Source: Streptomyces sp. NBC_00102 (GTDB lineage: Bacteria; Actinomycetota; Actinomycetes; Streptomycetales; Streptomycetaceae). Taken from it: a DNA stretch of 64,000 nt. A program made the position numbers and the translations under genes. This document shows positions 1 to 8,511 of the stretch, piece by piece (position 1 is the first letter of the stretch; each line of letters opens with the position of its first letter). The stretch lies in assembly GCF_026343115.1 (NCBI RefSeq), contig NZ_JAPEMC010000001.1, forward strand, positions 2,852,001 through 2,916,000, read 5' to 3'. The notes beneath the pieces were generated by a model. It was given only the letters and a program-made list of their open reading frames with translations, did not search any database and was not told where the DNA came from.

Positions 1-38
1 TCCTTGCGGGTGACCCGCCCGCGCGGGACCGGCGAGGC

Positions 39-926
39 TCACCCCGGTACGAACCGGAGCGGGATCCCCGGGACCGCCTGGGCCGCCGCCGCGAGGGCGT
101 CGGCCGGGACGACTCCCACCACCGGGTAGCCGCCGGTCGTCGGGTGGTCGTGCAGGAACACCACGGGACGGCCGTCCGGCGGAACCTGGACCGCGCCGAG
201 CACCATGCCCTCGCTGGGGAGTTCGCCACCGGTGACTCCGCCGGCGCTCCCGGCCCGTTCCAGCGCGGGGCCCTCGGTGCGCAGCCCGATGCGGTTGCTC
301 GCGGCGGAGACGCGGTACACGGCCGTGGTCAGGGTGCGCAGGGCCGCTCCGGTGAACCAGTCGTGCCGGGGCCCCGGGCGGACCGGCAGCACGAGTCCGC
401 CGGGTGCGGCGGGCGCGGCAGCCCAGGGGGCGGCGGCCGGGAGCGCCGGGCCGGTGGCGGGCGGTTCGCCGAGCGGCAGGGTGTCCCCGTCACGCAGCGG
501 GGGCGGGCCGAGCCCGGAGAGCAGGTCGGCCGAGCGGCTGCCCAGCACCGCTTCCGGCTCCAGGCCGCCCGCGAACGCCAGATAGCTCCGGAGACCGCTG
601 AGCGCGGGGCCCGCCTCCAGCACCGCGCCCGCCGGCACCCGGACGGGGGCGCCCCAGGCGGCGGGGCGGCCGTCGACGGTGACCCGGCAGACGGCGCCGC
701 CGACCACCGCGACCACCGGCCGGTCGGGGCGGACCGCGCAGCCGGTGGCGGTGGTCTCCAGCACGGCGGCGGCCGGGTCATTGCCCACCAGCCGGTTGGC
801 GAGCCGGTGCGCGGGCCCGTCCAGTGCCCCGGCCCCGGGGACGCCGAGGTGCGCCCAGCCGGTGCGCCCGGCGTCCTGGACGGTGGTCAGCGCCCCGGCC
901 CGCACCACCCTCAACAGCCCGCTCAC
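39..926 (-). CDS. pxpC: 5-oxoprolinase subunit C (biotin-dependent carboxyltransferase family, KipA-like)
   Basis: Third gene of a pxpA-pxpB-pxpC unit. In characterised bacteria PxpABC hydrolyses 5-oxoproline (pyroglutamate) to glutamate with ATP, in the cytosol. The 295-residue product has the family's start (LLRVVRAGALTTVQDAGRTG), the GVPGAGALD segment, and a C-terminal GYPVVGVV block. It is of usual length. The GTG start at 926 overlaps the pxpB stop by 4 bp (GTGA), implying translational coupling. The older name KipA refers to the Bacillus kinase-inhibitor antagonist. Oxoprolinase is the better-supported role because all three subunits are present. Confidence 0.88.
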   Translation of the reverse strand: MSGLLRVVRAGALTTVQDAGRTGWAHLGVPGAGALDGPAHRLANRLVGNDPAAAVLETTATGCAVRPDRPVVAVVGGAVCRVTVDGRPAAWGAPVRVPAGAVLEAGPALSGLRSYLAFAGGLEPEAVLGSRSADLLSGLGPPPLRDGDTLPLGEPPATGPALPAAAPWAAAPAAPGGLVLPVRPGPRHDWFTGAALRTLTTAVYRVSAASNRIGLRTEGPALERAGSAGGVTGGELPSEGMVLGAVQVPPDGRPVVFLHDHPTTGGYPVVGVVPADALAAAAQAVPGIPLRFVPG

Positions 927-1681
927 GCCCGCTCCCCCGTCCCGTCGGAGCCGGTCGGTACGAAGCGCACCCGCGCCCCCGGCACCAGCAGCGCGGCCGG
1001 TTCGCGGGCGGGGTCCCAGAGCCGGTCCGGGTCCGGCATCCGGCCGATGAGCCGCCAGCCGCCGGGCGAGGCGCGCGGGTAGACCCCGGTGTACGGGCCG
1101 GCCAGCGCGAGCGCCCCGGCGGGCACCCGGGTGCGCGGGGTCGCGCGCCGGGGTACGTGCAGGGGTTCGGGCAGCCCGGTGAGGTAGCCGAAGCCGGGGG
1201 CGAAGCCGCAGAACGCGACGCGGAACGCCGTGGCGGAGTGCACGGCGGCCACCTCCCCGGGCAATACGCCCCAGAGCGCGGCGACCTCCTCCAGGTCCGG
1301 GCCGTCGTAGACGACCGGGATCTCCACGGCGGGTCCGTCCGCGCGGCGCAGCGGCTCGACGGTCCAGCCCGTGAGCGTGTGGGCGAGGCGGTCGGCCTGC
1401 CCGGGCGCGCCGCCGATGCCGTCGAGCAGGACCGTGCGCGCGCCGGGCACGATCTCGCGCACCGGCGGCAGTTCGCCCCGGTCGCGGCGGCGCAGCACCT
1501 CGGCGTGGAACGCTTCGGCGGCCTCCCCGGAGCCGAGTTCGACCAGCAGCGCGTCCCGCCCGGCCGGCAGCACCCGCAAGGAAGCGGCCACCGGTTCCGT
1601 ACGGCCCGCGCTCCCCGACCCGCCCGCGCTCCCCGAACGGCCCGCGCTCCCCGAACCGCCCGCGCTCTCCGAACGGCTCAT
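923..1681 (-). CDS. pxpB: 5-oxoprolinase subunit B (KipI-like, allophanate hydrolase subunit 1 family)
   Basis: Middle gene of pxpABC, 252 residues. The family core is visible in LVELGS near the N-terminus, the VVYDGPDLEEVA region, and FCGFAPGFGYLTGLP in the C-terminal half, a hallmark of KipI/PxpB proteins. The first 32 or so residues are a Ser/Gly/Ala/Arg repeat encoded by an 18-bp tandem repeat (1608-1679) and are not part of the fold. A later start is possible but no better one with a ribosome site is obvious. The ATG at 1681 overlaps the pxpA stop by 4 bp (ATGA). It is expected to form a complex with PxpC. Confidence 0.88.
   Translation of the reverse strand: MSRSESAGGSGSAGRSGSAGGSGSAGRTEPVAASLRVLPAGRDALLVELGSGEAAEAFHAEVLRRRDRGELPPVREIVPGARTVLLDGIGGAPGQADRLAHTLTGWTVEPLRRADGPAVEIPVVYDGPDLEEVAALWGVLPGEVAAVHSATAFRVAFCGFAPGFGYLTGLPEPLHVPRRATPRTRVPAGALALAGPYTGVYPRASPGGWRLIGRMPDPDRLWDPAREPAALLVPGARVRFVPTGSDGTGERA
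1608..1679. repeat. 18-bp in-frame tandem repeat inside pxpB
   Basis: Four 18-bp units (GCGCTCCCCGAACGGCCC-like) lie head to tail at 1608-1625, 1626-1643, 1644-1661 and 1662-1679, differing at one to three positions. Read on the minus strand they encode the Ser-Gly-Ala-Gly/Arg repeats at the N-terminus of PxpB. The 18-bp period keeps frame, so copy-number change would only lengthen or shorten a flexible tail. Confidence 0.85.
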
Positions 1682-2427
1682 GCGAACGCCCGGACGTCGA
1701 CGCCCGCTTCCTCCAGTGCGGCCCGCACCCGCCGGGCGATCGCGGCCGCGCCGGGGGTGTCGCCGTGCAGGCAGAGGGAGCGGGCGGCGACGGGGACGGT
1801 GGCGCCGTCGGCGGCGACGACGGTCCGGTCCACGGTCATCCCCACCGCGCGGCGTACGACCTCGTCGGGGTCCTCCACCACCGCGCCGGGTTCGCCGCGC
1901 GGCACCAGGGTGCCCCCGGGGGTGTACGCGCGGTCGGCGAACGCCTCTTCCACGGCGGGGAGTCCGGCCTCGCGGGCCCGGTCGAGCAGCCGGGAGCCGG
2001 GCAGTCCGAGGACCGGGAGGTCTCCGCCGGCCAGCAGCACGCCCTCGACCACGGCGTGCGCCTGCGCGTCGTCGTGGACCGCGCGGTTGTAGAGCGCGCC
2101 GTGCGGTTTGACGTACGCCACGCGGGAGCCGGCCGCCTCGGCGAAGACCCGCAACGCGCCGATCTGGTAGGCGATTTCGGAGGTCAGCTCGGCAGCGGGG
2201 ACGTCCATCGAGCGGCGGCCGAAGCCCGCGAGGTCGCGGTAGGACACCTGCGCCCCGATCGTCACGCCCCGGGCCGCCGCGCCCTCGCAGACGCGGCGCA
2301 TCACCAGCGGATCGCCCGCGTGGAAGCCGCAGGCCACGTTGGCGCTGGTCACACAGGAGAGCAGTGCGTCGTCGTCGGTGAGCGTCCAGCGGCCGAAGCC
2401 TTCGCCGAGATCGGCGTTGAGGTCCAT
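1678..2427 (-). CDS. pxpA: 5-oxoprolinase subunit A (LamB/YcsF family)
   Basis: First gene of the pxpABC unit. The family signature MDLNADLGEGFGRW opens the protein, followed by SANVACGFHAGDP (metal/substrate site of the YcsF fold), YVKPHGALYN and the C-terminal LCLHGDTPGA. About 249 residues, normal for the family. I chose the ATG at 2427 because homologues begin at MDLN; an in-frame ATG exists 21 bases upstream (2448). It overlaps pxpB by 4 bp. No regulator gene is adjacent. Confidence 0.9.
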   Translation of the reverse strand: MDLNADLGEGFGRWTLTDDDALLSCVTSANVACGFHAGDPLVMRRVCEGAAARGVTIGAQVSYRDLAGFGRRSMDVPAAELTSEIAYQIGALRVFAEAAGSRVAYVKPHGALYNRAVHDDAQAHAVVEGVLLAGGDLPVLGLPGSRLLDRAREAGLPAVEEAFADRAYTPGGTLVPRGEPGAVVEDPDEVVRRAVGMTVDRTVVAADGATVPVAARSLCLHGDTPGAAAIARRVRAALEEAGVDVRAFA

Positions 2428-2509
2428 GGTGGTGGTCACGTGGAGCACGCTAGCGCGCCCCCACCGCCTCCGTACCAGGTCCGGCGAGCCCCTCGGAGGG
2501 GCTCTCGCC

Positions 2510-2625
2510 GGTCGCCGTCATCCGCCGTCATCCGCCCTTCATCCGCCGCCGCTCGCCGCCGTCCGCCGTCACGCGCCGCCGTTCGCCGTCATGCGCCGCC
2601 GTTCGCCGTCATGCGCCGTCGGCGA
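2510..2625. repeat. degenerate CGCCGTCATC-type short repeats
   Basis: Between pxpA and the SsgA-like gene is a run of imperfect copies of CGCCGTCATCCGCC and GCGCCGCCGTTCGCCGTCAT. The last two copies of the longer unit are nearly identical (about 2574-2611). It ends at the stop of the neighbouring minus-strand gene. It looks like slippage-generated spacer DNA with no coding capacity that I can support. Confidence 0.6.
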
Positions 2626-3049
2626 GCAGTTCGGTCACCAGCCGGTCGAGGTCGAGATGACGCCCCTCCTCGCCCGGGGGCACCACCCGGGCGGCCCGTT
2701 CCAGGAACGCGGTGACCGCCGGGGCGGCGATGTCCATCACGGCGGAGCCCGCCGGTGAGCGGACGACGATCCGCACCACGTCGCCCGGGCACCCCCGGCG
2801 GGGGCTGACCAGGATGGATCCGGTACCTGCCGGGCGGACCGTTCCCTCCGACAGCAGGCTGCGCGCGAAGACCCAGTCGACGGTACTGGTCGTCATGGTC
2901 CCGAGCGCGAGGCTCACGGCATAGGGATCGGACCGCTCGTACCGCAGTTCGGCGGGCAACGACACCGGGGGTTCTTCCTCGACGTGGACGTGGGCGACGA
3001 CCTCGTGCGCGACCGAGGATCCGGCGGTGCTGAAAGACGGCTGAGTCAT
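2609..3049 (-). CDS. SsgA-like sporulation/cell-division protein (SALP)
   Basis: 146-residue cytosolic protein of the SsgA/SsgB family, found only in morphologically complex actinomycetes, where members position septa and control cell-wall synthesis during sporulation. Family marks are LPAELRYERSDPYAVSLAL (residues 31-49), DWVFARSLLSEG (58-69), a GTGSILVSP block and GDVVRIVVRSP (89-99). The ATG at 3049 gives a protein of normal family length; the reading frame is open far upstream without homology. Which SALP paralogue (SsgC to SsgG or other) cannot be decided by eye. It has no operon partner. Confidence 0.85.
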   Translation of the reverse strand: MTQPSFSTAGSSVAHEVVAHVHVEEEPPVSLPAELRYERSDPYAVSLALGTMTTSTVDWVFARSLLSEGTVRPAGTGSILVSPRRGCPGDVVRIVVRSPAGSAVMDIAAPAVTAFLERAARVVPPGEEGRHLDLDRLVTELLADGA

Positions 3050-3372
3050 GTCGGGTCCGTTCGTCGGGTCGTCCTTCCGCTGTCTGACAGCGCTCCTCCC
3101 CTCGACGGTAGGACGACGACCGGCCGTCAGTTGCCGGGGAGCGAACGAGGTGTGGCCCGCGAGAGCACCGTGACCGGCTCGCGGGAACTTCCCCCCGGCG
3201 CCGCCCATCCCGCGTACGGCGCCAGAAGACAACTGACGGTGCGCCAGGAGAACAGCCGGGGGCGGATGCCCGCCTAATTTGCGGAGGGGACGTGCGACCG
3301 GTGCGCCCGGGTTCGGCCGGAGCATCCGGAGCCGACGGAGACCCGCCGCCGAGATCAGAGGAAGAACCAACG
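3050..3372. other. intergenic region between divergent genes
   Basis: 323 bases separate the SsgA-like gene (minus) from the beta-propeller gene (plus). It should hold both promoters. I see no convincing -35/-10 pair, no strong inverted repeat and no small gene with a ribosome site. An SD-like AGAGGAAG precedes the plus-strand start at 3373. Confidence 0.5.
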
Positions 3373-4350
3373 ATGAAGACACCCGTGAAACTCAAGCGCG
3401 CCCGCCTCGTCGGCGTGACGGCCTTGGCCGTTCTCGCCGCCACCGCCACCGCCGCGGGCCCGGCCGCCGCTTCCGGCTCCTCCGCCCCCCGGGCACGCTT
3501 CGTGGCGCACCTGGACATGGCGGACGGTCAGCGGCCGGAGAACATCACCCTGGAGCCCGACGGCGGCGCCGACGTCACCTTCGCCTTCAGCCGCCAGATC
3601 GCCCGCATCGCCCCCGACGGCCGGGTGCGTGTCCTCGCCACCCTGCCGGAGCCCCCGGCCGGCGCCACGACTCCCGCGCTGACGCAGCCGTTCCTCGGCG
3701 GCATCGTCCGCGCGGACGACGGGACGCTGTACTTCCTCTACGCGACCGGCAGCGGCGACCTGACCGGCCTGTGGAGCCTGCGCCCCGGCGGTACCGCGCG
3801 GCGCATCGCCGCGCTCCCGGCCGACAGCCTGCCCAACGGGCTGGCCCTCGACGACCGCGGCGGCTTCCTGTACGCCGCCGACTCCGTCCTGGGCACGGTG
3901 TGGCGGGTGCCCGTGGCCGGCGGTACGCCCACCCGGTGGGCCGAGGCCCCCGAGCTGGACGCCTCCGGGTTCCTGGGGGCCAACGGCATCAAGATCCACA
4001 ACGGCGCGGCCTGGGTGACCAACCTGGACCGGGGCACCGTCCTGCGCATCCCGATCACCCACCGGGGCACCGCCGGAGCGGTCGAGACCCGGGCCACCGG
4101 TCTGGTGAACATCGACGACATCGCGTTCACCGGGAACGGCGACACCCTGCTGGCCGCGGTCAACGCGGACAACACGGTCGCCCTGGTGCGGCGGGACGGC
4201 ACGCACACCACCGTGCTGACCGGCGCCGACGGCCTGCAGAACCCCACCTCGCTGGCCGTACGGGGTGCCACGGCGTACGTCGCGAGCGGCGCGTACACCA
4301 CCAACGAGGACCCGAACCTCCTCGCCGTCCGCCTCCCGGCCGCCGAGTAG
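3373..4350 (+). CDS. secreted SMP-30/gluconolactonase-like beta-propeller protein
   Basis: 325 residues. The N-terminus (MKTPVKLKRARLVGV, then a hydrophobic Ala-rich stretch ending AAAS at about residue 35) is a Sec or Tat-like signal peptide. The mature part has repeated propeller blades with motifs such as LPNGLALDDRGGFLYAADS and NGIKIHNGAAWVTNLDRGT, typical of the SMP-30/strictosidine-synthase-like six-bladed fold that hydrolyses lactones or acts as a binding scaffold. The ATG at 3373 is preceded by AGAGGAAG. The actual substrate is unknown and it may be non-enzymatic. It is monocistronic and followed by a hairpin terminator. Confidence 0.75.
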   Translation: MKTPVKLKRARLVGVTALAVLAATATAAGPAAASGSSAPRARFVAHLDMADGQRPENITLEPDGGADVTFAFSRQIARIAPDGRVRVLATLPEPPAGATTPALTQPFLGGIVRADDGTLYFLYATGSGDLTGLWSLRPGGTARRIAALPADSLPNGLALDDRGGFLYAADSVLGTVWRVPVAGGTPTRWAEAPELDASGFLGANGIKIHNGAAWVTNLDRGTVLRIPITHRGTAGAVETRATGLVNIDDIAFTGNGDTLLAAVNADNTVALVRRDGTHTTVLTGADGLQNPTSLAVRGATAYVASGAYTTNEDPNLLAVRLPAAE

Positions 4351-4409
4351 GGACCCGCGGCCGTTCCCCGGCCCCCGCCTGACCGCCCGCACGTGGGCGC
4401 ACGCGAAGC

Positions 4410-4443
4410 CCGCCCGGCACCGAGGGATCCCGGTGCCGGGCGG
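4410..4443. terminator. hairpin terminator between convergent genes
   Basis: Thirteen-base perfect stem (4410-4422 with 4431-4443) around an 8-base loop, about 60 bases after the beta-propeller stop and upstream of the subtilase stop on the other strand. It could terminate in both directions. Confidence 0.7.
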
Positions 4444-4490
4444 ACGGTCGACGGGCGGGACGGTCGACGGGCGGGACGGTCGACGGGCGG
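4443..4490. repeat. 16-bp tandem repeat, three copies
   Basis: Three exact head-to-tail copies of GACGGTCGACGGGCGG (4443-4458, 4459-4474, 4475-4490) in the convergent intergenic region just after the hairpin. No function is evident. Confidence 0.85.
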
Positions 4491-4521
4491 TCGGGGTGGT
4501 CAGAACACGATTCCGGCCGGT

Positions 4522-5766
4522 CTACAGGCCGTCGGTGAAGAGAAGGTGGTTGGGGGTGCCCTGGCTGACGCCCGTCAGGACGCCCCTGGTGGACACCCCG
4601 TCGATCCAGGCGGCGACTTCGGCGGAACCGGCGTCGGGGTGGGCCTGCTTGTAGAGGACGGCGAGGCCGGTGACGTGGGGCGCCGCCATGGACGTGCCGT
4701 TCAGGGAGACCGAGCCGCCGCCGAGCCGGGCCGAGACGATGTCCTGGCCGGGGGCGTAGAGCTCGACGCAGGTGCCCCAGTTGGAGAAGGAGGTCTGTAC
4801 GTCGGAGCGGTTGGAAGCCGCGACGGTCAGGGCCCCGTCGGCGGAGGCGGGCGAGACGTCGCAGGCGTCCTTGGAGTCGTTGCCGGCCGCGAGGACGGGC
4901 AGGACCCCCGAGGCGGAGAGCGCGGTGGTGGCGCGGTTGACCGCCTGCGACTTGCCCCCGCCCAGGGAGCCGTTGAGGACGGCGGGCTGCACGGCGTTCC
5001 GGGCGACCCAGTCCAGGGCCGCGATCAGCCCGGAGCTGGAGCCCGAGCCGTCGCAGCCCAGGACCCGGACGCTGACCAGGTTCGCCTCGCGGGCGACACC
5101 GTACGTGCTGCCCGCTACGGTGCCCGCGACGTGTGTGCCATGGCCGTAGCAGTCCGCGCCCTGACGGCCGTCGCCCACGGCGTCGAAGCCGAAATCGGCA
5201 CGTCCCCCGTCGATCCCGCCGAACTCGGTGTGCTCGTAGTCGATGCCGGTGTCGAGGATGTAGGCGGTCACCCCGGCACCGGTGCCACTGGTGGTGAAGT
5301 CGCCGTCGAGCGGCAGGTTCCGCTGGTCGACGCGGTCCAGGCCCCAGGTGGCGGCCGGTGCGCGGCGGGCCGGGAGGGCGGCGGCCCGGGAGGCGGGGAC
5401 GGGGGTGTACGCGGGGACCGTTTCCGACGTGGGGACGGAGGTCTTCGCGTCCTCCTCCACCGACGTGACGCCGGGGGTGTCGCGGAGGGTCGTCAGCTGG
5501 GCGGGGGTGAGGGGGACGGCGAAACCGTTGAGTGCCTTGCTGTACGTGAAGGTGGGAGCCAGGCCCAGCGTCTTCACGGTCCTGGCCGCGTCCACGAGTG
5601 GGTCGAGGGTGACGATGTAGCGGCCGGGGATCGGGTCCCCCGCACGGATCAGCGGCGCGGGTTCAGGGTTCGGCGGAGTGGGGGCGGAAGCCGCGCTGGT
5701 GGCGAGGGGGCCCGCGAGGGCCAGGGCGAATGCGGACGCGAGTACGAGCGCGTGGCGAGTGTGCAC
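4522..5766 (-). CDS. secreted S8 family serine peptidase (subtilisin/proteinase K type) with I9 propeptide
   Basis: 414 residues. Signal peptide at residues 1-28 (hydrophobic core, ATSAASA), then an inhibitor-I9 propeptide (about 48-112, IPGRYIVTLDP to TSVEEDA). Catalytic domain from about 141: Asp172 in LDTGIDYEHT, His209 in GHGTHVAGT, oxyanion Asn296 in AAGND, and Ser359 in NGTSMAAPH. All catalytic residues are present and the length is normal for proteinase-K-like subtilases. It has no C-terminal domain and ends shortly after NHLLFTDGL. Expected to be secreted, autoprocessed and active outside the cell. Confidence 0.93.
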   Translation of the reverse strand: MHTRHALVLASAFALALAGPLATSAASAPTPPNPEPAPLIRAGDPIPGRYIVTLDPLVDAARTVKTLGLAPTFTYSKALNGFAVPLTPAQLTTLRDTPGVTSVEEDAKTSVPTSETVPAYTPVPASRAAALPARRAPAATWGLDRVDQRNLPLDGDFTTSGTGAGVTAYILDTGIDYEHTEFGGIDGGRADFGFDAVGDGRQGADCYGHGTHVAGTVAGSTYGVAREANLVSVRVLGCDGSGSSSGLIAALDWVARNAVQPAVLNGSLGGGKSQAVNRATTALSASGVLPVLAAGNDSKDACDVSPASADGALTVAASNRSDVQTSFSNWGTCVELYAPGQDIVSARLGGGSVSLNGTSMAAPHVTGLAVLYKQAHPDAGSAEVAAWIDGVSTRGVLTGVSQGTPNHLLFTDGL

Positions 5767-5906
5767 GGGCCGAGACGATCATCCGAGAAGCCCCCGGCCA
5801 ACGACCCGTCCCGGAGGTTCGCCGCGCACCGGAAGCATGTGCGCAGTGCGCTCCTCCATTCGGGCCCGAGCCCGAACGCCGCACGGAACAGCCTTAGAGT
5901 TCCCGC

Positions 5907-6572
5907 ATGTCCGACGACACCGCGCACACCACCGACCTCCGCACCCGCTGGCGGGAGGCTCTCGTGGCCGCCCGGGGCGGCGGGGCGGGCCCCGACCCGC
6001 TTCCGTACGCCGGGAACCTGCTGGAGCGGTGGGCCGAGCCGCAGCGCAAGTACCACACCATCACCCATCTGACGGCGGTCCTGGACGGCGTCGACGTCCT
6101 CGCGGAGTACGCCGGGGAGCCCGAACTCGTGCGGCTGGCCGCCTGGTTCCACGACGCGGTCTACCGGCCCGACCGCTCGGAGAACGAGGAGCGCAGCGCC
6201 GCCCTCGCCGAGCGGGCCCTTCCCGAGGCAGGGGTTCCGGCCGGGGCGACGGCCGAGGTGGCACGGCTGGTCCGGCTCACCGTGACGCACGACCCGGCGC
6301 AGGGCGACCGTAACGGCGAGGTGCTGTGCGACGCCGATCTGGCGATCCTGGCGGCGGGCCCGAAGGCGTACGCGCACTACACCGCCCAGGTCCGCGAGGA
6401 GTACGGCTTCGTGCCGGACGACCTCTTCCGCGAGGGCAGGGCCGGGGTGCTGCGGCAATTGCTGGCGCTGCCGAGGCTGTTCCGTACCCCGTACGGGGCG
6501 AAGGAGTGGGAGGCCGGGGCGCGGCAGAACCTGACGCGGGAACTTCAACTGCTGGAGGCCCCCCTGCCGTGA
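5907..6572 (+). CDS. predicted metal-dependent HD-family phosphohydrolase
   Basis: 221-residue cytosolic protein. RKYHTITHL (about residue 47) and AWFHDAVY (about 79) supply the His and the His-Asp pair of the HD fold, and EERSAALAE with a later DADLAIL supplies the remaining metal ligands. It belongs to the widespread family annotated as predicted HD superfamily hydrolase. Related proteins act on nucleotides or phosphate esters, but the substrate is unknown. Monocistronic, with a strong palindromic terminator downstream. Confidence 0.75.
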   Translation: MSDDTAHTTDLRTRWREALVAARGGGAGPDPLPYAGNLLERWAEPQRKYHTITHLTAVLDGVDVLAEYAGEPELVRLAAWFHDAVYRPDRSENEERSAALAERALPEAGVPAGATAEVARLVRLTVTHDPAQGDRNGEVLCDADLAILAAGPKAYAHYTAQVREEYGFVPDDLFREGRAGVLRQLLALPRLFRTPYGAKEWEAGARQNLTRELQLLEAPLP

Positions 6573-6589
6573 CCGGCGGGCGCAGCGCG

Positions 6590-6635
6590 ACGGGCCGCGC
6601 CCCGTACGGAACGTTCCGTACGGGGCGCGGCCCGT
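6590..6635. terminator. 46-bp perfect palindrome, bidirectional terminator
   Basis: A perfect 46-base palindrome centred on ACGT lies between the convergent HD gene (plus) and the MFS gene (minus). Either strand can form a 20-bp or longer stem. It is most simply a shared terminator. Confidence 0.8.
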
Positions 6636-6657
6636 GGGCCGGGTGGACGTCAGCGGG

Positions 6658-8265
6658 TCACTCGGCGGCGACCGGGACGGCGGCCGCCCCGTCCGTCTTC
6701 TTCTCCTCGGCCGCGGTGAAGCCGCGCAGCGGCACCTGGCGGACGAAGAGGGCGATGACGATGCCGACGGCGGCGGCGCCCGCGCCCCAGGCGAAGGCGG
6801 TGTCGACGCCGTCGCTGACCGCCTGGGCGAACGCGTGCCGGACTTCGGCGGGCAGGGCGCGCAGGGCCTCGGGGGTCATTCCGGACACCGAGGAACCGGC
6901 GTCGGCGCCACCGGCCGAGGCGGCACCGCCCTTGGTGAAGGAGTCGGTGAGCGTGCTGGCGTAGAGGGTGCCGAGCAGGGAGACGCCGAGCGAGCCGCCC
7001 ATGTTGCGCAGGAAGGTGGCCGCGCCGGTGGCGGCGCCGATGTCGCGTACCGGGGCGCTGTTCTGGGCGATGAGCATGGTGGTCTGCATCAGGCAGCCCA
7101 TGCCGAGGCCGAGGACGACCATGAAGAGCCCGGTGGTGAAGCGGGTGGTGTCGGGTCCCATGGTGGCGAAGAGGCCGAGACCGACCGCCATCAGGGCGGT
7201 GCCCGCGATGGGCAGGAGGCGGTAGCGGCCGGTCTTGCTGATGTAGGTACCGCCGACGAGGGAGAGCACCATCGCGGCCAGCATCATCGGCATGAGGAGC
7301 AGGCCGCTGTTGGTGGCGGAGGAGCCCTGGACGTACTGCTGGAACTGCGGGAGCAGGGTGATCCCGCCGAACATGGCGAAGCCGACGATGAAGCTGAGCG
7401 CACCGGCGAGGCTGAAGTTGCGGTCGGCGAAGACCGACAGCGGCATGATCGGTTCCGCGGCACGGCGCTCGACGAGGACGAACAGGGCGAAGACGACCAC
7501 GGTGACCGCGGCGAGGCCGAGGATCATGGCCGAGTCCCAGTCGTACTCGCTGCCGCCCCAGCTGGTGATCAGGACCAGGGTGGTGATCCAGACGCTGAGC
7601 AGCGCGGCGCCGGTCCAGTCGATGCGGACACGGGCGGCGGCCTTGCGCGGGAGCTTGGCGAGGACGAACCAGCAGACGAACAGGGCGACGACGCCGAGCG
7701 GCAGGTTGACGTAGAAGGCCCAGCGCCAGTTCAGGTTGTCGGTGATGAAGCCACCGGCGAGCGGGCCGCCGATCATGGCGACGGGCATGACCGCCATCAT
7801 CACGCCCTGGTACTTGCTGCGGTCGCGCGGCGGCACGATCTCGGCCAGCACCGCCATCACGCCGACCATCAGGCCACCGGCGCCGAGGCCCTGGAGGGCA
7901 CGGAAGCCGATCAGTTCGCCCATGTTCTGGGAGAGGCCGCAGAGCGCGGAGCCGATCAGGAAGATCGCGATGGAGGTGATGAAGGTGATGCGGCGCCCGA
8001 GCAGGTCACCGAGCTTGCCCCAGATCGGGGTGGCGACGGTGGAGGCGAGGATGTAGCCGGTGGTCACCCAGGCGAGGTGCTTGAGACCGCCGAGGTCTCC
8101 GACGATCGTGGGCAGCGCGGGCGCCACGATCATGTTGTCCAGCATCGCGAGCAGCATCGCGATGACCAGGCCGCTCATCGTGACCATGATCTCGCGGTGG
8201 GTGAAGCGTGGTGGTGCTTCCGGGGTTGCCCCGGCGTCGGCCGGTGCGGGGGAGGTCTGCGTCAC
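6658..8265 (-). CDS. MFS drug exporter, DHA2 (EmrB/QacA) family, 14 TM
   Basis: 535 residues with 14 hydrophobic segments. LDNMIVAPALPTIVGDLGG in the first helix region is the DHA2 motif, and GLGAGGLMVGVMAVLAEIVPPRDR is the A/C-motif region. The GTG at 8265 is preferred because GAAAGG sits 8-10 bases before it, while the upstream ATG at 8346 lacks one and would carry an unconserved leader. The gene is divergent from a TetR regulator with two operators between them, so it is very likely induced by a compound it exports. The exported compound is unknown. A charged, Ala-rich tail ends the protein. Confidence 0.9.
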   Translation of the reverse strand: MTQTSPAPADAGATPEAPPRFTHREIMVTMSGLVIAMLLAMLDNMIVAPALPTIVGDLGGLKHLAWVTTGYILASTVATPIWGKLGDLLGRRITFITSIAIFLIGSALCGLSQNMGELIGFRALQGLGAGGLMVGVMAVLAEIVPPRDRSKYQGVMMAVMPVAMIGGPLAGGFITDNLNWRWAFYVNLPLGVVALFVCWFVLAKLPRKAAARVRIDWTGAALLSVWITTLVLITSWGGSEYDWDSAMILGLAAVTVVVFALFVLVERRAAEPIMPLSVFADRNFSLAGALSFIVGFAMFGGITLLPQFQQYVQGSSATNSGLLLMPMMLAAMVLSLVGGTYISKTGRYRLLPIAGTALMAVGLGLFATMGPDTTRFTTGLFMVVLGLGMGCLMQTTMLIAQNSAPVRDIGAATGAATFLRNMGGSLGVSLLGTLYASTLTDSFTKGGAASAGGADAGSSVSGMTPEALRALPAEVRHAFAQAVSDGVDTAFAWGAGAAAVGIVIALFVRQVPLRGFTAAEEKKTDGAAAVPVAAE

Positions 8266-8390
8266 GGCGCATGCCTTTCGGTCAGGAAGGGGGGTCGCTC
8301 GACGGACCCGAAACTCTGGCGGCAGGGCCCCGGTGCGGGACGACACCGATGTCGTCGGCTCGGCGATAGGGCAAGCTGATCCCGGAATCC

Positions 8391-8431
8391 ACTTACCGGG
8401 CGGTCAGTAGATTACTTGCCGTACGGTAAGT
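8391..8431. promoter_or_regulatory. two tandem TetR-type operators
   Basis: Two 18-bp sites with the shared form ACTTACCGNNCGGTNAGT. O1 (8391-8408) is ACTTACCGGGCGGTCAGT and O2 (8414-8431) is ACTTGCCGTACGGTAAGT. Centres are 23 bp apart, about two helix turns. They lie between the divergent MFS and TetR starts, where repressor binding would block both promoters. Binding by the adjacent TetR is inferred. Confidence 0.75.
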
Positions 8432-8511
8432 TGGCAAAGGGGGGCGTGGGGACCACGATCGACGCAGGCGCTCCCGTGCGGAGACGCTCGGGGCGAAAGG
8501 AACGCACAGCC

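Noticed and set aside
144..1082. Long open frames antisense to pxpC and pxpB
   Set aside because: Composition is Gly/Arg/Ala-rich and they lie opposite well-supported genes; typical of high-GC antisense frames.
8416..8511. Earlier TTG start for the TetR gene
   Set aside because: It would lie inside operator O2 and add residues unlike TetR N-termini; the ATG at 8512 has an SD.
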